From contig OV050030.1 of the NCBI GenBank assembly GCA_920105625.2, positions 97,419,152 through 97,483,151 on the forward strand: a stretch of 64,000 nucleotides of DNA, read 5' to 3'. The DNA is from Clusia tigrina. Taxonomy: Eukaryota; Arthropoda; Insecta; Diptera; Clusiidae. Numbering within the stretch: the stretch's first letter is position 1; each line of letters starts with the position of its first letter. The translations under genes were made by a program, and so were the position numbers. Below are positions 42,889 to 54,655 of the stretch, piece after piece. The notes under the pieces are model-generated. The model was not told where the DNA came from and ran no database searches. It saw only the letters and a program-made list of their open reading frames with translations.

Positions 42889-45800
42889 AAACTACTGGCA
42901 AAAGATGACAAATATATATATACTCGTATATCAATGTGTAAAATAATGATTAGATAAATGTTAATGTAGAAATAAATTCAAATTGGGTATTTATATGGGC
43001 ATTCCTGGGCAGACAAGAAAAAAATTTCTAGCGAGCCGCGGATGATGATGAAGTAAGTGAAGAAGACGGAGAAGAAGAATAAATAACAAAACAATGTTTA
43101 TAAGAATAGAATAGATAAGAAACAAAAAATAAATTAATATTTCTTTTTAATATAAAAGAGCAGAAGAGTTTCTAACTTCCAATGAGCGAGATGACTGCGA
43201 TCTGAGACTTATGAAAAAATGAAGATGGTGGATTAAAAATTGACGCTCTTTGTTAATAAAATGCTGATTTCTGTTGATCATAAAATGGGGAATATGAGTT
43301 TCTACGAGTGTAGAATACCATAGACACTTGCTTTTTCGTTGTGAGTTCGCAAATTGAATAACATTACTAAGTTATTGTGCAATTTTTTGAGTTTGCCTTT
43401 ATTCGTTACCACCGTGGTAACTGGGCTGCGGATTTCTGCTACCGTTTTCTCCCTATCCACACAGAAAAAAATTTATTTTTTCTAATCTGGTTCTTCATTA
43501 GTATTCGGTCAGCCACATGAAGGAATAGTGAGTCTAGTAGCTTGTTGTAGGCTTCTCTAGCTACTCGTTCAGCACGATCTTCGCTTTCTCGTGCCAACTC
43601 GTGCATTCGCTGTAGCTGATATTTCAGCACTTTATTTTTAAAAATTATATTTGCCCGCAGCTGGAATCAAACCCGTAGTGTTTTAAACAGAATTTTCTTT
43701 TTTGATACAGTATTTTTATATACGTGCATGGCCGTAGTCAAAAATTGATTCCAGTTGGAGCCATCCCTTTTGGCGAATCTACACAAGTATTCTCCCAGAG
43801 GTCGAAGATCCCGTTCTAACGTCCCTTTAGCTTGCGGGCGATAAGAAGTAATGTGTAATTTTGAAACCCCCAGCATTTTACACCTGTCAGAGAATAGTTT
43901 ATATACAAACTTCGAAAGGTTGTCTGTCACTTTCGGTATGTTATAATGCGCCATAATTTCGTCAAAAAATGCTTTGGCTACAGTACTCGCCGCGACAGCA
44001 GGTATGGCTACGCATGTCATATACTTTGAAACATTATTTTGGAACCTCAAAATATTGCATTCCGTTACATTGTTTCCGGCCAGATACCCACAAATTCCAT
44101 GTGAACTTTGTCAAATGGTTGCTCTGGTTTGTCCGTCAACACCATTGGTATCTTTTTCCACCTGGAACTCTTGTGGACCTGACATTTTGGACAATTCTTC
44201 ACACATGCTTTTATGTGTATGAAATATCCTTTCCAGGCGTATACCCATCTGATTTTCTCGTAGGTTCTCCAAGACCCTTGGTGTCCACTTGGAAGCGAAC
44301 CATGGAAACCTTTCAATACCCCCCAGATACTTTTGTCATTATCATGCCACTCTACCCTGTTGGCTGACTGTTTGTCTGTTTCGTCAACCGATTCTTTCAC
44401 TTCTGCCGCTCTGCATCGTTTACTGACCGTTTATCATTTGTATTCTCTTTGTCGACTTTAGCTCTAGTTTGAACTACTGATATTTTTTACTTTTGTGGCA
44501 CTGTGGTAAGTTCACCTGCATTCAGATTCTTTTTCGCAAGCTTTCAAAATCACATTCGGACAATTTGTGCCGAAAACGTGCCAACCGAGAGCAGCAGTTC
44601 GTGGTCGATATAAATTTTCAATCGGCGTCCTGGCAGGTATGCCTTAACATTTTTCGTAGCCCAAGCAATCGACAGAAGTTCCTTTCCTGGAGTGTCTCTT
44701 CTCGGTATCGCTAAGCGCCCTACTTACGAATATTATTAGTCATTTGGTTGGAAATTTCCGATTTCTCCTTGTGACAACAGTGCACCCAATGTTTCATGGC
44801 TAGCATCGGTGGTCAGCCAAAAAATTTGTTCAGAATCGGGGTGGGCCAAAATTGGCGTGCCCTAGTATCTCTTTTAATGTCTCGAATGCTTTTTGGCAGC
44901 TCTCTGACCATTCCAACTTTGCTTCCTTCCGTAGCAATTTATTGATTGGCAAAGCAATTCCCGCTAGTCCTTCTACGAAATTTCTATAATCGTTCACTAG
45001 TCCTAAGAATGCTTCCACTTCTGTTCTGTTTTTCGGAACTTTTAACGAATTCCACCTTCTGCGGGTCAAGCAGTGGTCCTGCTTCTGAACAACGATGGTC
45101 TAAATAAAACACCTCTCTTCGCAAAAATTGACACTTCTCTGTGTTCAATTTCACATTGTGTTCCCGAAATTTCTAGAGCACCTTCAACAAGCGTTGCGAA
45201 TGCTGCTGCAAGTTTTTCCCATAGACCACAATATCATCGAGATAAACAAAACGGGCTAATCCTTGTCAGCCTGTTAGCACATAATTCATTAACCGCAGGA
45301 AGGTAGCCGGTGCTTCTGTTAATTCAAACGCCTCACCTGTGGTCCTTTGCCGAATGCACATTATTAAGTGTTTCTCGTCTGCCCCTGCAAGACTCTGATG
45401 TGCTAGCTCACAACCTTCTTTGAACCTCCTAAGTTTAGTTCAGAGATCATAAATATCAACGCCGGAAAACATAGGCACAAGCTTCTCAACGGCCTGAGCT
45501 CTTCTGGAATGCCAATTTTCCCCTTACCACTCGTTATATCTACATCTACTAATTTTATATTATACTTACTTCATCTGAAGGCGACAAGTAAGATTTTTCT
45601 TCCATTTAATTTAAAAGTAAATTAAATAAAACGTGTAAAAAGTTTTAAATTTTATTGTTTAATAAAACCAATATTACCCCGTACAATGTATTAATTTTAC
45701 TTACATACATAAGTGTAAACATTATACTTAATTAATTGCACAACTTCTGAATATGAGCACAAATTATTTAAATATATTATATTTCCATTTGTTTTAAAAT

Positions 45801-46579
45801 GTTTTGCAATCAATTGTTGTCTAATAAGACGAGCGCTTCTACGAAATTCTCACCCGTCTTCCTCTCTATCAAAATAGTGCCGAATATTTTTTAATTTCTC
45901 TTATGCTCGGTGAGTAAAATAATACTATTTTCAAAAGGCAATTACCAAGAACGATTACGGGAATACAAACCGTAATAGATAAAACAATCGACACCGTTTA
46001 GAATACGTCTTAGTTTCAGTTTTTTATTTTGCTTAACTACGAAAAATATCAATTAAACCTTTATATGTTGTTTGTAGTTTCGGAATTACACAAACTATGA
46101 TGCAACAACCCGTGTTGTATGCACCTCTTGTTGAGACGGTTTATACTTGCTTAATAACTTAAGCTCGTTGTATTTAAATGTCTTTAATTCAGTATAAAAA
46201 ATGTTTATTTCAAAATATCCCTAACCACAAACACACACAAGTCACTACTAAAAGAAAAACTTTCAACAAAGCCGACATACATCTACCGTCCGATCATACT
46301 GATGGCTGACGGTTGCACAGATAGAGTTGAATTCAACAGCGCATTGGCGAAGTTGCAACTTCTTTGACCGGCGCTAAGGCGTCCCGCAGTCGCAGAAGCA
46401 TCTGCTTATGTTACGCTACAAATACCACCGTACTCACAATGATCTTGTTCATTGGCAGGGTTTCCTTCAGTTAGTTGCAGGATAATTTGCCTGCTTTTGT
46501 GAAGATGAAATTCGCCCCCTGACAAATATCACCCAAACCAAATTTTGCTTATTCAAAAAATAATGAATCAAAGTAAGCG
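42889..46579 (-). mobile_element. Internally deleted Ty3/gypsy element, copy 4
   Basis: Starts at ACTACTGG just after the long element's 3' LTR. Integrase pieces 43439-43630, 43667-44050 and 44065-44400, RNase H near 44550-44820, RT thumb 44830-45069, gag-RT fusion near 45320, 5' UTR to 46579. The 43667-44050 frame is longer than in other copies, with the second-Asp region reading VTDNLSKFV. The (TA)n run is nearly gone (42911-42930). On the right, the LOA piece found in the other units is absent. Confidence 0.85.
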
Positions 46580-47128
46580 AATCAGAATTTGATTCGTTTG
46601 TTTCTTTTTTTGTAATAACCAATTCTCAATCATGTTATACTTTCAGTGGGTTAAATAATGATTGAGAATCTTTCATAAAGAAGAGTAAAGCAGAGTAAGA
46701 ACAAAACAGAGTAAAAAACAGGGAGAGTAAGAAACAAAGCAGAGTAACTAACAAAGCAGATTAAAAGCAAAGTAGAGTAACAAACGTACACAGTGGAGTA
46801 ACAAACGTCCAAGGTGGAGTAACAAACATCTTAAGAATCTAAGCAATTTAGACTAAACCAGGGCACTACTGAGAATCAGGATGTTATTATTCTGTGGACG
46901 AACCCTGGAATGGCTGAGCTTTACCTCAGCTCCCGAAAAAGTTCGTGACACTTTAGTGTTTCCTCCTCCTGGCTTGTGCATTTGTTTACCATTATCAACC
47001 CGAAAGCGTAACTGTAATACCCTAAAAGTCTGATGATTTGATGATTCTTGTTACTAATTATAATTTATTTATAATGCTTGCAAAAATATGTGCTTGCTTA
47101 TTTGTTTGATACTTATACTACTTCTTGC
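46580..47128. other. Unassigned stretch with short degenerate repeats
   Basis: No gene is seen. ATTCTCAATCAT (46622-46633) and ATGATTGAGAAT form a 12-bp inverted repeat with a loop of about 24 bases. From about 46675 to 46830 the words CAGAGTAA, GGAGTAAC and AACAAAG recur at irregular spacing, about nine times. A nested hairpin follows (46898-46946). Confidence 0.6.
46898..46946. repeat. Nested hairpin
   Basis: Outer arms ACGAAC (46898-46903) and GTTCGT (46941-46946) enclose inner arms GCTGAG (46913-46918) and CTCAGC (46925-46930) with a six-base loop. Its function is unknown. Confidence 0.7.
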
Positions 47129-47202
47129 CGCCCTCGGTGATCTAGTGGTAAGCATGCTAAACTCCCATTCGGAGGGCCGCAGGTTCAAATCCTGCCACGG
47201 TG
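47129..47202 (+). other. tRNA-like sequence with pol III A and B boxes
   Basis: The A-box-like TGATCTAGTGG (47138-47148) and B-box GGTTCAAATCC (47182-47192) are correctly spaced, and the T arm GCAGG/CCTGC is perfect with a seven-base loop. The acceptor stem pairs only in part (CGCCCTC with CACGGTG) and the anticodon arm is poor, so it is not a sound tRNA gene. A tRNA-derived SINE head or tRNA pseudogene is more likely. The tail after it is shared with 15317-15343. Confidence 0.6.
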
Positions 47203-47935
47203 TAGAACTCAGCGGGTTCCAGGGCTCGTATACACAAGGTTTTGTTGATCCTTCTTCCTTACCTTTTATAATATAATTTAAGGCAAAAGCTTAATATTTG
47301 CTATATTATTTTTACAGATACCCAGTTTATATTATAAGAGTATGTTTATCCTTTTTCCTTGTTTTCCATCTTGTTCTTCTTTTCGGTGGAACCTTCGTCC
47401 TGTTTTCTATCTTGTCCTCTCGTCCTATTTTCTTCTCGATATTTCTCTTTTAATTAATTAATTCGGAATATATCTTCCTTCTTATTTGATTGCCCCATTA
47501 AAATCTACATTTTGATTTCTTTCTTATCGTTTCAGCCGAAATGAAAATCTGCTTGATTTGAAACTCAACAAGTCGATTTTATTAAGCTATATGTGGGAGG
47601 GAAAATTTATAGAAATTTTGCTTCCTCACAGTGAATTTATATATTTTTTATATATTTTATTGATCACTTCATTTTTGGTTTTCCAGAATGTGCTAAACCC
47701 ATTCGTTTCTATTCTTATTCTTCTTTCCTCCACTGAATTTCTCGTACCTTAATTTTAGCTATTTTACGTTATTTCATTATTAATTATTTTCTTACAAAAT
47801 ATATTTCCCTGTCTTCTCATTCTTGTTCTTACTGCATTTCTGCTGAAGTATTTGCTTGAAATGTTCATATTATGTAATTTATTAACGACCTTAGTCAAGC
47901 TGATCCGATTTCACACTGGTCTTGACTTTGAAAAA
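47203..47935. other. Tail of tRNA-like repeat, then unassigned pyrimidine-rich stretch
   Basis: The first 27 bases (ACTCAGCGGGTTCCAGGG then TCGTATAC) match the end of the LTR-like insertion at 15317-15343. Beyond that the sequence is T- and C-rich without a recognised gene. The small frames at 47558-47752 look like chance. Confidence 0.55.
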
Positions 47936-50086
47936 GAAATTGACGCTATTTTATGCTTGCTAATAAAATGCTGATTTCAGTTGATCATCAAACGAGGAAT
48001 GTGAGTGTCTAAGAGTGTAGAGAACCATACGTTTGTGTTTTTAGTTGTGGATTCGCAAATGGAATAACTTTAGCAAGTTATTGTGTTGATATTAGGGGTT
48101 ACCTTAAATCGTTACCACAGTGGTAAGTGGTCTGCGGATTTCCGCTACCGTGCATGGGCCTATCCACTCAGAAAGAAAAGTATTTTACCTAACCTGGTTC
48201 TTCATTAGTATTCGGTCACCCACATGAAAGAATACTGGGTCTACCTTCTTGTAGGCTTCTTTAGCTACTCGCTTAGCTCGATCTTGCTTTTCTCTAATCA
48301 ACTCCTTCGCACGTGTAGCTGATATTTCCACACTTTATTCGTCCATCAGAACTGTTCACTAAATCCCATTTGCTGCCATGTTGAAATCAAACCCGTAGAG
48401 TGTTCTAAGGGTTTGATTTCTTCGCAAAATTTCTCCGTGTTCAATTTCAAATTGTGTTCTCGTAATTTCTGGAGCACCTTGCTGCAAGTTCTTCCCATAG
48501 ATTACAATATCATCGAGATACACAAAACAATCTCACCCTTGTAAGCATGTTAGCACAAGGTTCATCAACCGTTGGAAGGTAGCCGGTATTCCTGTTAATC
48601 CAAACGCATCCTGCCTTACTCATAATATTTCTGCTTGTCTCGGCTATCCACAAGAACCTGATGGTAGTCACTTGCTAAGTCAAGTGTAGAAAAATAACTA
48701 CCATGTCCTAATTGATACGGGATTTCTTCTATCGTTGGGATCGGAAACACCTGCTTGATAGTGGTGTCGTTCAATTTTCAAATCAACCACCATTCGCTAC
48801 TTCTTCTGACCCTGGGAACCCCCATTTATGCATCAAAATAATTGGTGAAATCCAAAGCGATCTACTTGATGAAACTATGTTATCCTTCAATATCCCCTGA
48901 ACTTATCTGTATTATTTTACTAATTAGCGGCTGATCCTCCCTAGAAGGTATTTCATTTTCTATTTCGGGTGTGTATGTATGCTGAACTCCTTCCAGTAGA
49001 AATATGTCTTGGAATGACGTACAAATGGCTTCTATAGATGATTTCTCCTCCGAATTTACGCTAGACTTGAATAATGTTGAATAGTGTTCTTTCCATCCTT
49101 TTTCTTACATTTACCTGCTCAATCTGATTGACTGATCCACAATTTGGTTTCTACAAATTATCGTAACTATTAAACTAAAACCTAGAATGCCTATTTATTA
49201 AGTAGTCTTATACGGATGCATTTAGTACACAGGCATACACATTGCCCTTGTCAACGTGCGTTATAGCTTCTCCCAAATATACACTCTCCGTAGCTGCAAA
49301 ACAACCGAAGTTTCATATTTACATGCAGAGAAATTACTCTCGTTGACTTCGCGCGTAAAATATCCGGACTACTATTCTTAACCCTATTCAACATTCCTTT
49401 CCGCCACGACTTCAATGGAAGAGTTAGAATTCCATTCTCATTCTTACCGAAAAGTGATAACAATTTAGTTACTGCATTCAGAATGCTGCGGCCCCAAAGG
49501 ATATCCCGCCCAAGTATACCGTCAGCCGGTGCATCTTCCTTTTCTTCTTCCACTACGTTCATTCTGAAGCTTACTTCCCTGACCTCGGCGTGGTTCACCC
49601 TAACTGAGTCTAGTGTCATAATACACTTTCCAAAGGCACCGTTAAGAGTCTTCACACTTTCGTCAATCACCAGTCCTTTTCGTAGAACACTAGATTTACC
49701 GAGGTGGTGTCCGCTCCTTAGTATATCCAAAGAACAAGCTTCCACTAGCTGCTTCCATGCAGGGTATAACCACGAAGCAACGCCCTCTTGATCCCAAAAC
49801 GGATGCATATCTACTTCCTAGCTCTCTGATAATCTCCAACCATGAATTGTAGTTCTTCCATATACGAGTTTTCTATACTCCTTACGTGCTATCCTAGTTA
49901 TCTTATCCTTCTATTCCCATATCGCTTTTACGGCTACCAGACTATATTTCCTAAGTCTGACAAAACATTTCCCTGCAACCTCTCCCCTCTTCGGTTATCG
50001 CCCCTAAACCAATTGACACGCGATTCACTCTCTTTGCTACTTTCGGCACTCTGCTTCTCGATGTCCATTCGCCCACAGTCGTAAAA
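47936..50086 (-). mobile_element. Ty3/gypsy element, copy 5, left part (3' side)
   Basis: A minus-strand copy of the same family with a different history. Going from its 3' end it has the integrase tail (48080-48400), then a deletion that joins the integrase end to RT at about 48415, RT with YLDDIV (about 48500-48530) and upstream fingers (to about 48760), the protease region (49251-49808) and the end of gag. It lacks the gag-RT fusion of copies 1-4, so it is an independent insertion. It is split by the CR1 LINE at 50087; the gag part resumes at 54656. Confidence 0.8.
49251..49808 (-). pseudogene. Gypsy copy 5 protease region
   Basis: 185 residues aligning with 36291-36992: SSVLRKGLVIDESVKTLNGAFG, ADGILGRDILWGRSILNAV, GILTLPLKSWRKG. 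The catalytic DSGAD word is replaced by an ILRSGHH stretch, so the enzyme is dead. Confidence 0.85.
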
Positions 50087-50167
50087 TAGCTGTCGTGGGG
50101 TCAACACGTATATTTTTTTGTCGCTCCGGCGTACGTCGTTCTTATATTTTATACTATCGCGCTCAAA

Positions 50168-51322
50168 ATGCCTTGTGTTTGTAATTCAAAAGTCGAACGT
50201 AGTCACGATAAAATAAAGTGTTACAGTTGTAATGACTATTTTCACTGTGGCTGCGTGAATGTGACCCAAGGTGACATTGAATTTATGCAAACCGCAAACA
50301 AAAATTATATTTGTAACACTTGCACTACTGCCAGGCGCTCGTCGCTTCGCTCTCCACCGCTTGCTCCCGTTCGTCAACCAGCCGCAATTGGGATAAACAC
50401 AGGCGAAAAAGAATGCGCAAAAAATTCTTCTTCACCGTCTCCGTCTTCGTTAATAACTCCTCAAAATAATAATATTCAGCCACGTCAACAACAACAACAA
50501 AAATCGCAGCAGCCTATTCAGCAACAGCTCTCTCCTACTCAAAGGCAAACCATCATTCAGCGACCTCAACAACAACAACAACATTCGCAGAGTCATCAAT
50601 ATCAACAGCAAAAGCAACAATGTCGTCAATACAATAACAACAACAATGCTGAAATCTTTGTGAGTCCAGAAAAAAATATGCCAACAATCACTCTAGAGCT
50701 TGTTTACAAAGAAATTGTTGCTTTAGAAACTATGAATGCTAATGCACTTAGTTTAATAGATACCTTACGTGAAGAAAAAAATATTTTAAACGAAAAAGTA
50801 AATGAACTCCAAAAAGAGGTCTGTTTTCTGCAACAAAAAAATCGCGAAAAAAGCATTGAAATTGTTGGTGTTCCAAATCTGCAAAAGAACAATGCACCAG
50901 ATTCAGCTCTAAACATAATTTCGAAGGGCTTGAATATCAACATTTCCGATGATCATATTGACGAATGTCACGTCAAAAAAATTAGAAAGAGCCGAGATTC
51001 TTCGTCTAGCAATGCAACAATGGATATTTTGTGTGTTAAATTCGTCTCTCTACAAAAAAAGAGAGAAATAATGAAGAAAAAAATTGCAAATAAGAAAAAT
51101 TTGTGTAGCAGATTCTTTGGTAGTGATAGAAATGAAAATATTTATATAAATGATAGCTTATCAGTTTTTACTAGGGATCTTTTAAAAGCCGCTCAGAAGT
51201 GTAAAACAGAAAGAAATTTTAAATTTGTTTGGGTTAAAGAAGGCAGGGTTTTTATGCGTAAAAAAGAAGGAGATAAAGCTATTGTTTTGTACTCATTCGA
51301 GGATTTAAATAAGATTATTTAA
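50168..51322 (+). CDS. CR1-type LINE ORF1 with PHD-like finger
   Basis: 384 residues, fully open. Residues 4-52 have the Cys/His spacing of a PHD-type finger (CVCNSK, CYSCNDYFHCGC, YICNTC). Residues 95-160 are Gln-rich (CAA runs). Residues 175-225 form a coiled coil (LIDTLREEKNILNEKVNELQ), and the C-terminal part (IEIVGVPN, FVSLQKKREIMKKKI) resembles the RRM-like/CTD region of LINE ORF1 proteins. It would bind element RNA. PHD-bearing ORF1 is known in CR1-related LINEs. The ATG is at the start and no earlier in-frame start is near. Confidence 0.85.
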   Translation: MPCVCNSKVERSHDKIKCYSCNDYFHCGCVNVTQGDIEFMQTANKNYICNTCTTARRSSLRSPPLAPVRQPAAIGINTGEKECAKNSSSPSPSSLITPQNNNIQPRQQQQQKSQQPIQQQLSPTQRQTIIQRPQQQQQHSQSHQYQQQKQQCRQYNNNNNAEIFVSPEKNMPTITLELVYKEIVALETMNANALSLIDTLREEKNILNEKVNELQKEVCFLQQKNREKSIEIVGVPNLQKNNAPDSALNIISKGLNINISDDHIDECHVKKIRKSRDSSSSNATMDILCVKFVSLQKKREIMKKKIANKKNLCSRFFGSDRNENIYINDSLSVFTRDLLKAAQKCKTERNFKFVWVKEGRVFMRKKEGDKAIVLYSFEDLNKII

Positions 51323-51346
51323 AAAAAAATTAAATTTGTGTAAAGT

Positions 51347-54300
51347 ATGAACAGTGTCGTTTATGATCCTCGAGATAATTTATATGATATTCCTTCTGAA
51401 AATTGTAGAAATGTAATTTACAACAGTATTATATATAACCCAAACAAAACCACAAATAATTTTTCTATAATTTTACAAAACATTAGAAGTATGCGAAAAA
51501 ATTTTGATACGTTCCTACTGCATCTTGATTCGTTCATCAATAAGCCGTGTTTCATCTTTTTGACTGAGACATGGATTTACGAAGAGGAACTGACCCTTTT
51601 TTATATACCCGGTTATAAATTATTTGCAAATTGTAATGGTAAATCCGCTTCTGGAGGTGTTGCAGCTTTTGTTGTTGAAAATATAAATTGTGCGTCTCAA
51701 TGCTTGAATTTTCAAAGTTCTGATGTGTTGAAGATAAATTGTAGAATTGATAACCAAAAATTTTCCTTTATATGTATTTATAGGTTTCACGAAGGAACAT
51801 CGAAAGAAATTTTTCTACGTGATTTAAATGATTTAATATCAATTGATAAATCTGATAATCTGATAGTTTTAGGCGATTTAAATATAAATGTTTTACAGAC
51901 TTCTGTTTTTTTGGATAACTACTTGCTCTTGCTTTCCTCATATGGTCTTGAAAGTTGCATAAATCAACCAACTCGTATAACGAACGCTTCTGAAACGTGT
52001 ATTGATCATGTTTTTGTGCGCTTAAATAAGTCAAAACAGGTTTCAATAAGCAGTTCAGTTTGTAATCTTTACTTATCAGACCATTGCTTAATTTGTCTAA
52101 ATTTTAATAATATTGAAAATAATAAAAATGATAACCGACCTCAGACTTCAACGACAAACAAAACATATTTTATGGAGCTAAACAATATTCTACTGTATGA
52201 GTCGTGGAATGGCGTATACACTGAATCTGATCCATCAATGGCTTTCGACAAGTTTATCAAAACTTTAACACAACATGTTGGTCACTGTGCGAAAAGCGTA
52301 AGGAACGCAGTTTCAAATAAAAAACGGCTTAAACCATGGATGACCTCAGAGTTACTCAGCAAAATAACGTTGAAAAACAGGCTATATAAAAAATGCTTAA
52401 AAAATCCAACTAATATTATTATGAAAAGCAACTATAGAAATTATAGCAAAGAAATTTCCAAGGAGTCTCTTATAGTTTTATTTAAATGAATTCACCAAAA
52501 TAACGGGTAACGTAAAGAAAGAATGGGATCTAGTAAATAACATATTAAACAAAACTAAAAAGAACGTTAGTATTCCAAATTTAGAAATAGGTGATAATGT
52601 AATTTCAACTATTGACGATAAATCTAATATCTTTAATGATTATTTTTCAAGCATTGGAAGAGCTGTGGTTTCTGACAATGGCTTGCAGAGTATTTCTTGT
52701 AATTGTTTGGATAAGGAGAATTATCTTAATAACACTTTCTTTTTTGAGCCCATATCGTCCTTAGAGCTTTACAAAATTATTATGTCTTTGAAGGGTTCAA
52801 ATTCTTGTACTGAAAACAGTTTCTCTAGCACATTTATTAAAAAAATAGTGTTTAATATTGTAGATGTTCTGAGTCATTTATTCAATAAAAGTATCGAGGC
52901 AGGCATTTTCCCGGAGTGTCTAAAAAGGGCAGAAGTAATTCCCCTTTTTAAAAAGGGAGATAAATGCATTCTTAATAATTACAGACCAATCTCCATTCTT
53001 TCAACCTTTTCCAAAATCTTTGAAAAAGCTGTCAAAACAAGAATGCTGAACTTTTTAAATAAATATAATTTTTTTTAATAGCAATCAATTTGGTTTTAGA
53101 TCTGGTATGTCCACTGAAGATGCTCTCTTAAATTTTTGTTCCAATATTTATTCAAGTTTAAATCACAAAAAGATTTCAGCACCTCTATTTATTGATATGA
53201 CAAAGGCTTTTGATACGGTGGATCACAAAATTCTGCTAAATAAATTGTATAGATGCGGTTTTAGAAGCAATACTTATGAATGGTTTTCTTCATATCTGTC
53301 AAGCAGAGCGCAAAGAGTGAAAATATGCAATCATCTCAGTTCCTATAGAGACGTTAACATTGGTGTTCCTCAAGGTTCAGTACTTGGTCCGATTTTGTTT
53401 TTGATATTTATAAATTCATTCTTCTCGCAAAAATTCTCTAGTGAGACGATCGCATTTGCAGATGATATGGCTTGTACATATTCCTGTGATACAGTGTTTA
53501 ACTTTAATGTTGCATTAAATAGCGATCTGGAAATCTTAAGGCATTGGTTCACAACTCACAAGTTAGTTCTTAGTGACAAAACTAAAATCATGCTTTTTCA
53601 TGTTGGTGGAAAAGAACTTGAACTTGACAAATTCATGTTTCACTGCGCAAACTGTAAAAAGTACTCTGTTTGTAAAGATATTTGTGGTTCACAAAATAAC
53701 ATCCACACTTATGTTGAATCTGGTTCTTGTTCCTCAAATTGCTTTCGTATTGACTGTGTTAAGAGTTTTAAATATCTTGGGTTAATAATTGATTGGAAAA
53801 TGAATTGGACTGATCACACAACTGCTCTGAAGAAATATTTAATCACAGCAACCAGGCAGATGTATCATTTAAAAAATTGTTGTTCCGAAAAATTGCTGAC
53901 TAGTATTTACTATGGCATTTTCCATTCAAAATTAGAATACGGTCTGGCATGTTGGGGAGGTACGCATAATAATAAAGTTAATCCCCTACTAACTGCTCAA
54001 AAATATGTCATTCGCATTATATGTAAAAGAAATCAGATTGAAGGTAGTCTACCACTATTTAAACAACTCAATATATTGCCTGTGAAGCATTTGCATTTTT
54101 ATAAAGTTCTGAAAATATTTTTTATTGGGTCCGGCTATCTGACAAATAGATGTTACTCAAATTATAACTTAAGAATAAATCACCTTAATATGGTTCAAGT
54201 TCCGCCACATAGCGTGCAACACTTTTTATTGTTTTATACGTCTATAGCCCCCAGGCTGTTCAACTGCCTTCCAAACAACATAAGGTGCCTTCGGTTTAAA

Positions 54301-54384
54301 TTTGCTTTTTTAAAACAGATGAAGTCGTGGCTTTTTGATTTGTCCTATCAAGATGTCTATTGTCTACTTAATATAACTATCTAA
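51347..54384 (+). pseudogene. CR1-type LINE ORF2 (endonuclease-RT), two frameshifts
   Basis: It begins with ATG 51347. The endonuclease has LQNIRSMRKN, FLTETWI, VLGDLNINVL, CIDHVF and LSDHCLI, with all catalytic words present. A one-base shift near 52470-52485 ends the first frame; the protein continues through 52486-53078. A run of eight T at 53070-53077 breaks it again, and the RT follows (53107-54384): FIDMTKAFDTVDHKIL, GVPQGSVLGPILFLIF and IAFADDMA (FADD in place of YADD). The 3' end is at 54384. No RNase H is present, as usual for CR1. Confidence 0.88.
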
Positions 54385-54651
54385 TAACTAAATACATAGG
54401 GTTCTATTGTCAACTTTAAATTAAAATTTCCTACTCGTATAATAAAATTTGTATCTAAATTTATCTTGAATGACCCCATGTAGATTATATACTTGGTTTA
54501 AAAAACTGCATTCGCTTCTAGTTCCTTGAGAATTACAGAATGCAGGCTTAACATTATTATTAAATTACTTATGATATAATTGTTATTGTAATATTGTATT
54601 GTAATAAATAAATAATAATAAATAATAATAAAATAAAAATAATAAAAAAAA
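54385..54651 (+). repeat. CR1-type LINE 3' UTR and microsatellite tail
   Basis: A short 3' UTR followed by AATAAATAATAATA-like repeats, a typical CR1/L2-style tail rather than poly(A). The gypsy sequence resumes at GCATTTCAACC. Confidence 0.8.
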
Positions 54652-54655
54652 TAAA

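Larger units (their letters stand above)
50087..54651 (+). mobile_element. CR1-type LINE, nearly complete
   Basis: A 4.6-kb plus-strand non-LTR element with 5' UTR, ORF1, ORF2 and an A+T microsatellite tail (AATAAATAATA-like, 54600-54651). It interrupts the zinc-knuckle codons of gypsy copy 5: joining the flanks at GTAAAA and GCATTTC restores CFYDCGRMD. TAAA at 50082-50085 and 54652-54655 is the probable target duplicate. Only two frame breaks are seen, both in ORF2, so the insertion is fairly young. Confidence 0.88.

Noticed and set aside
47129..47202. Functional tRNA gene
   Set aside because: The acceptor and anticodon stems pair poorly and no clear anticodon loop forms. Only the A box, B box and T arm are good.
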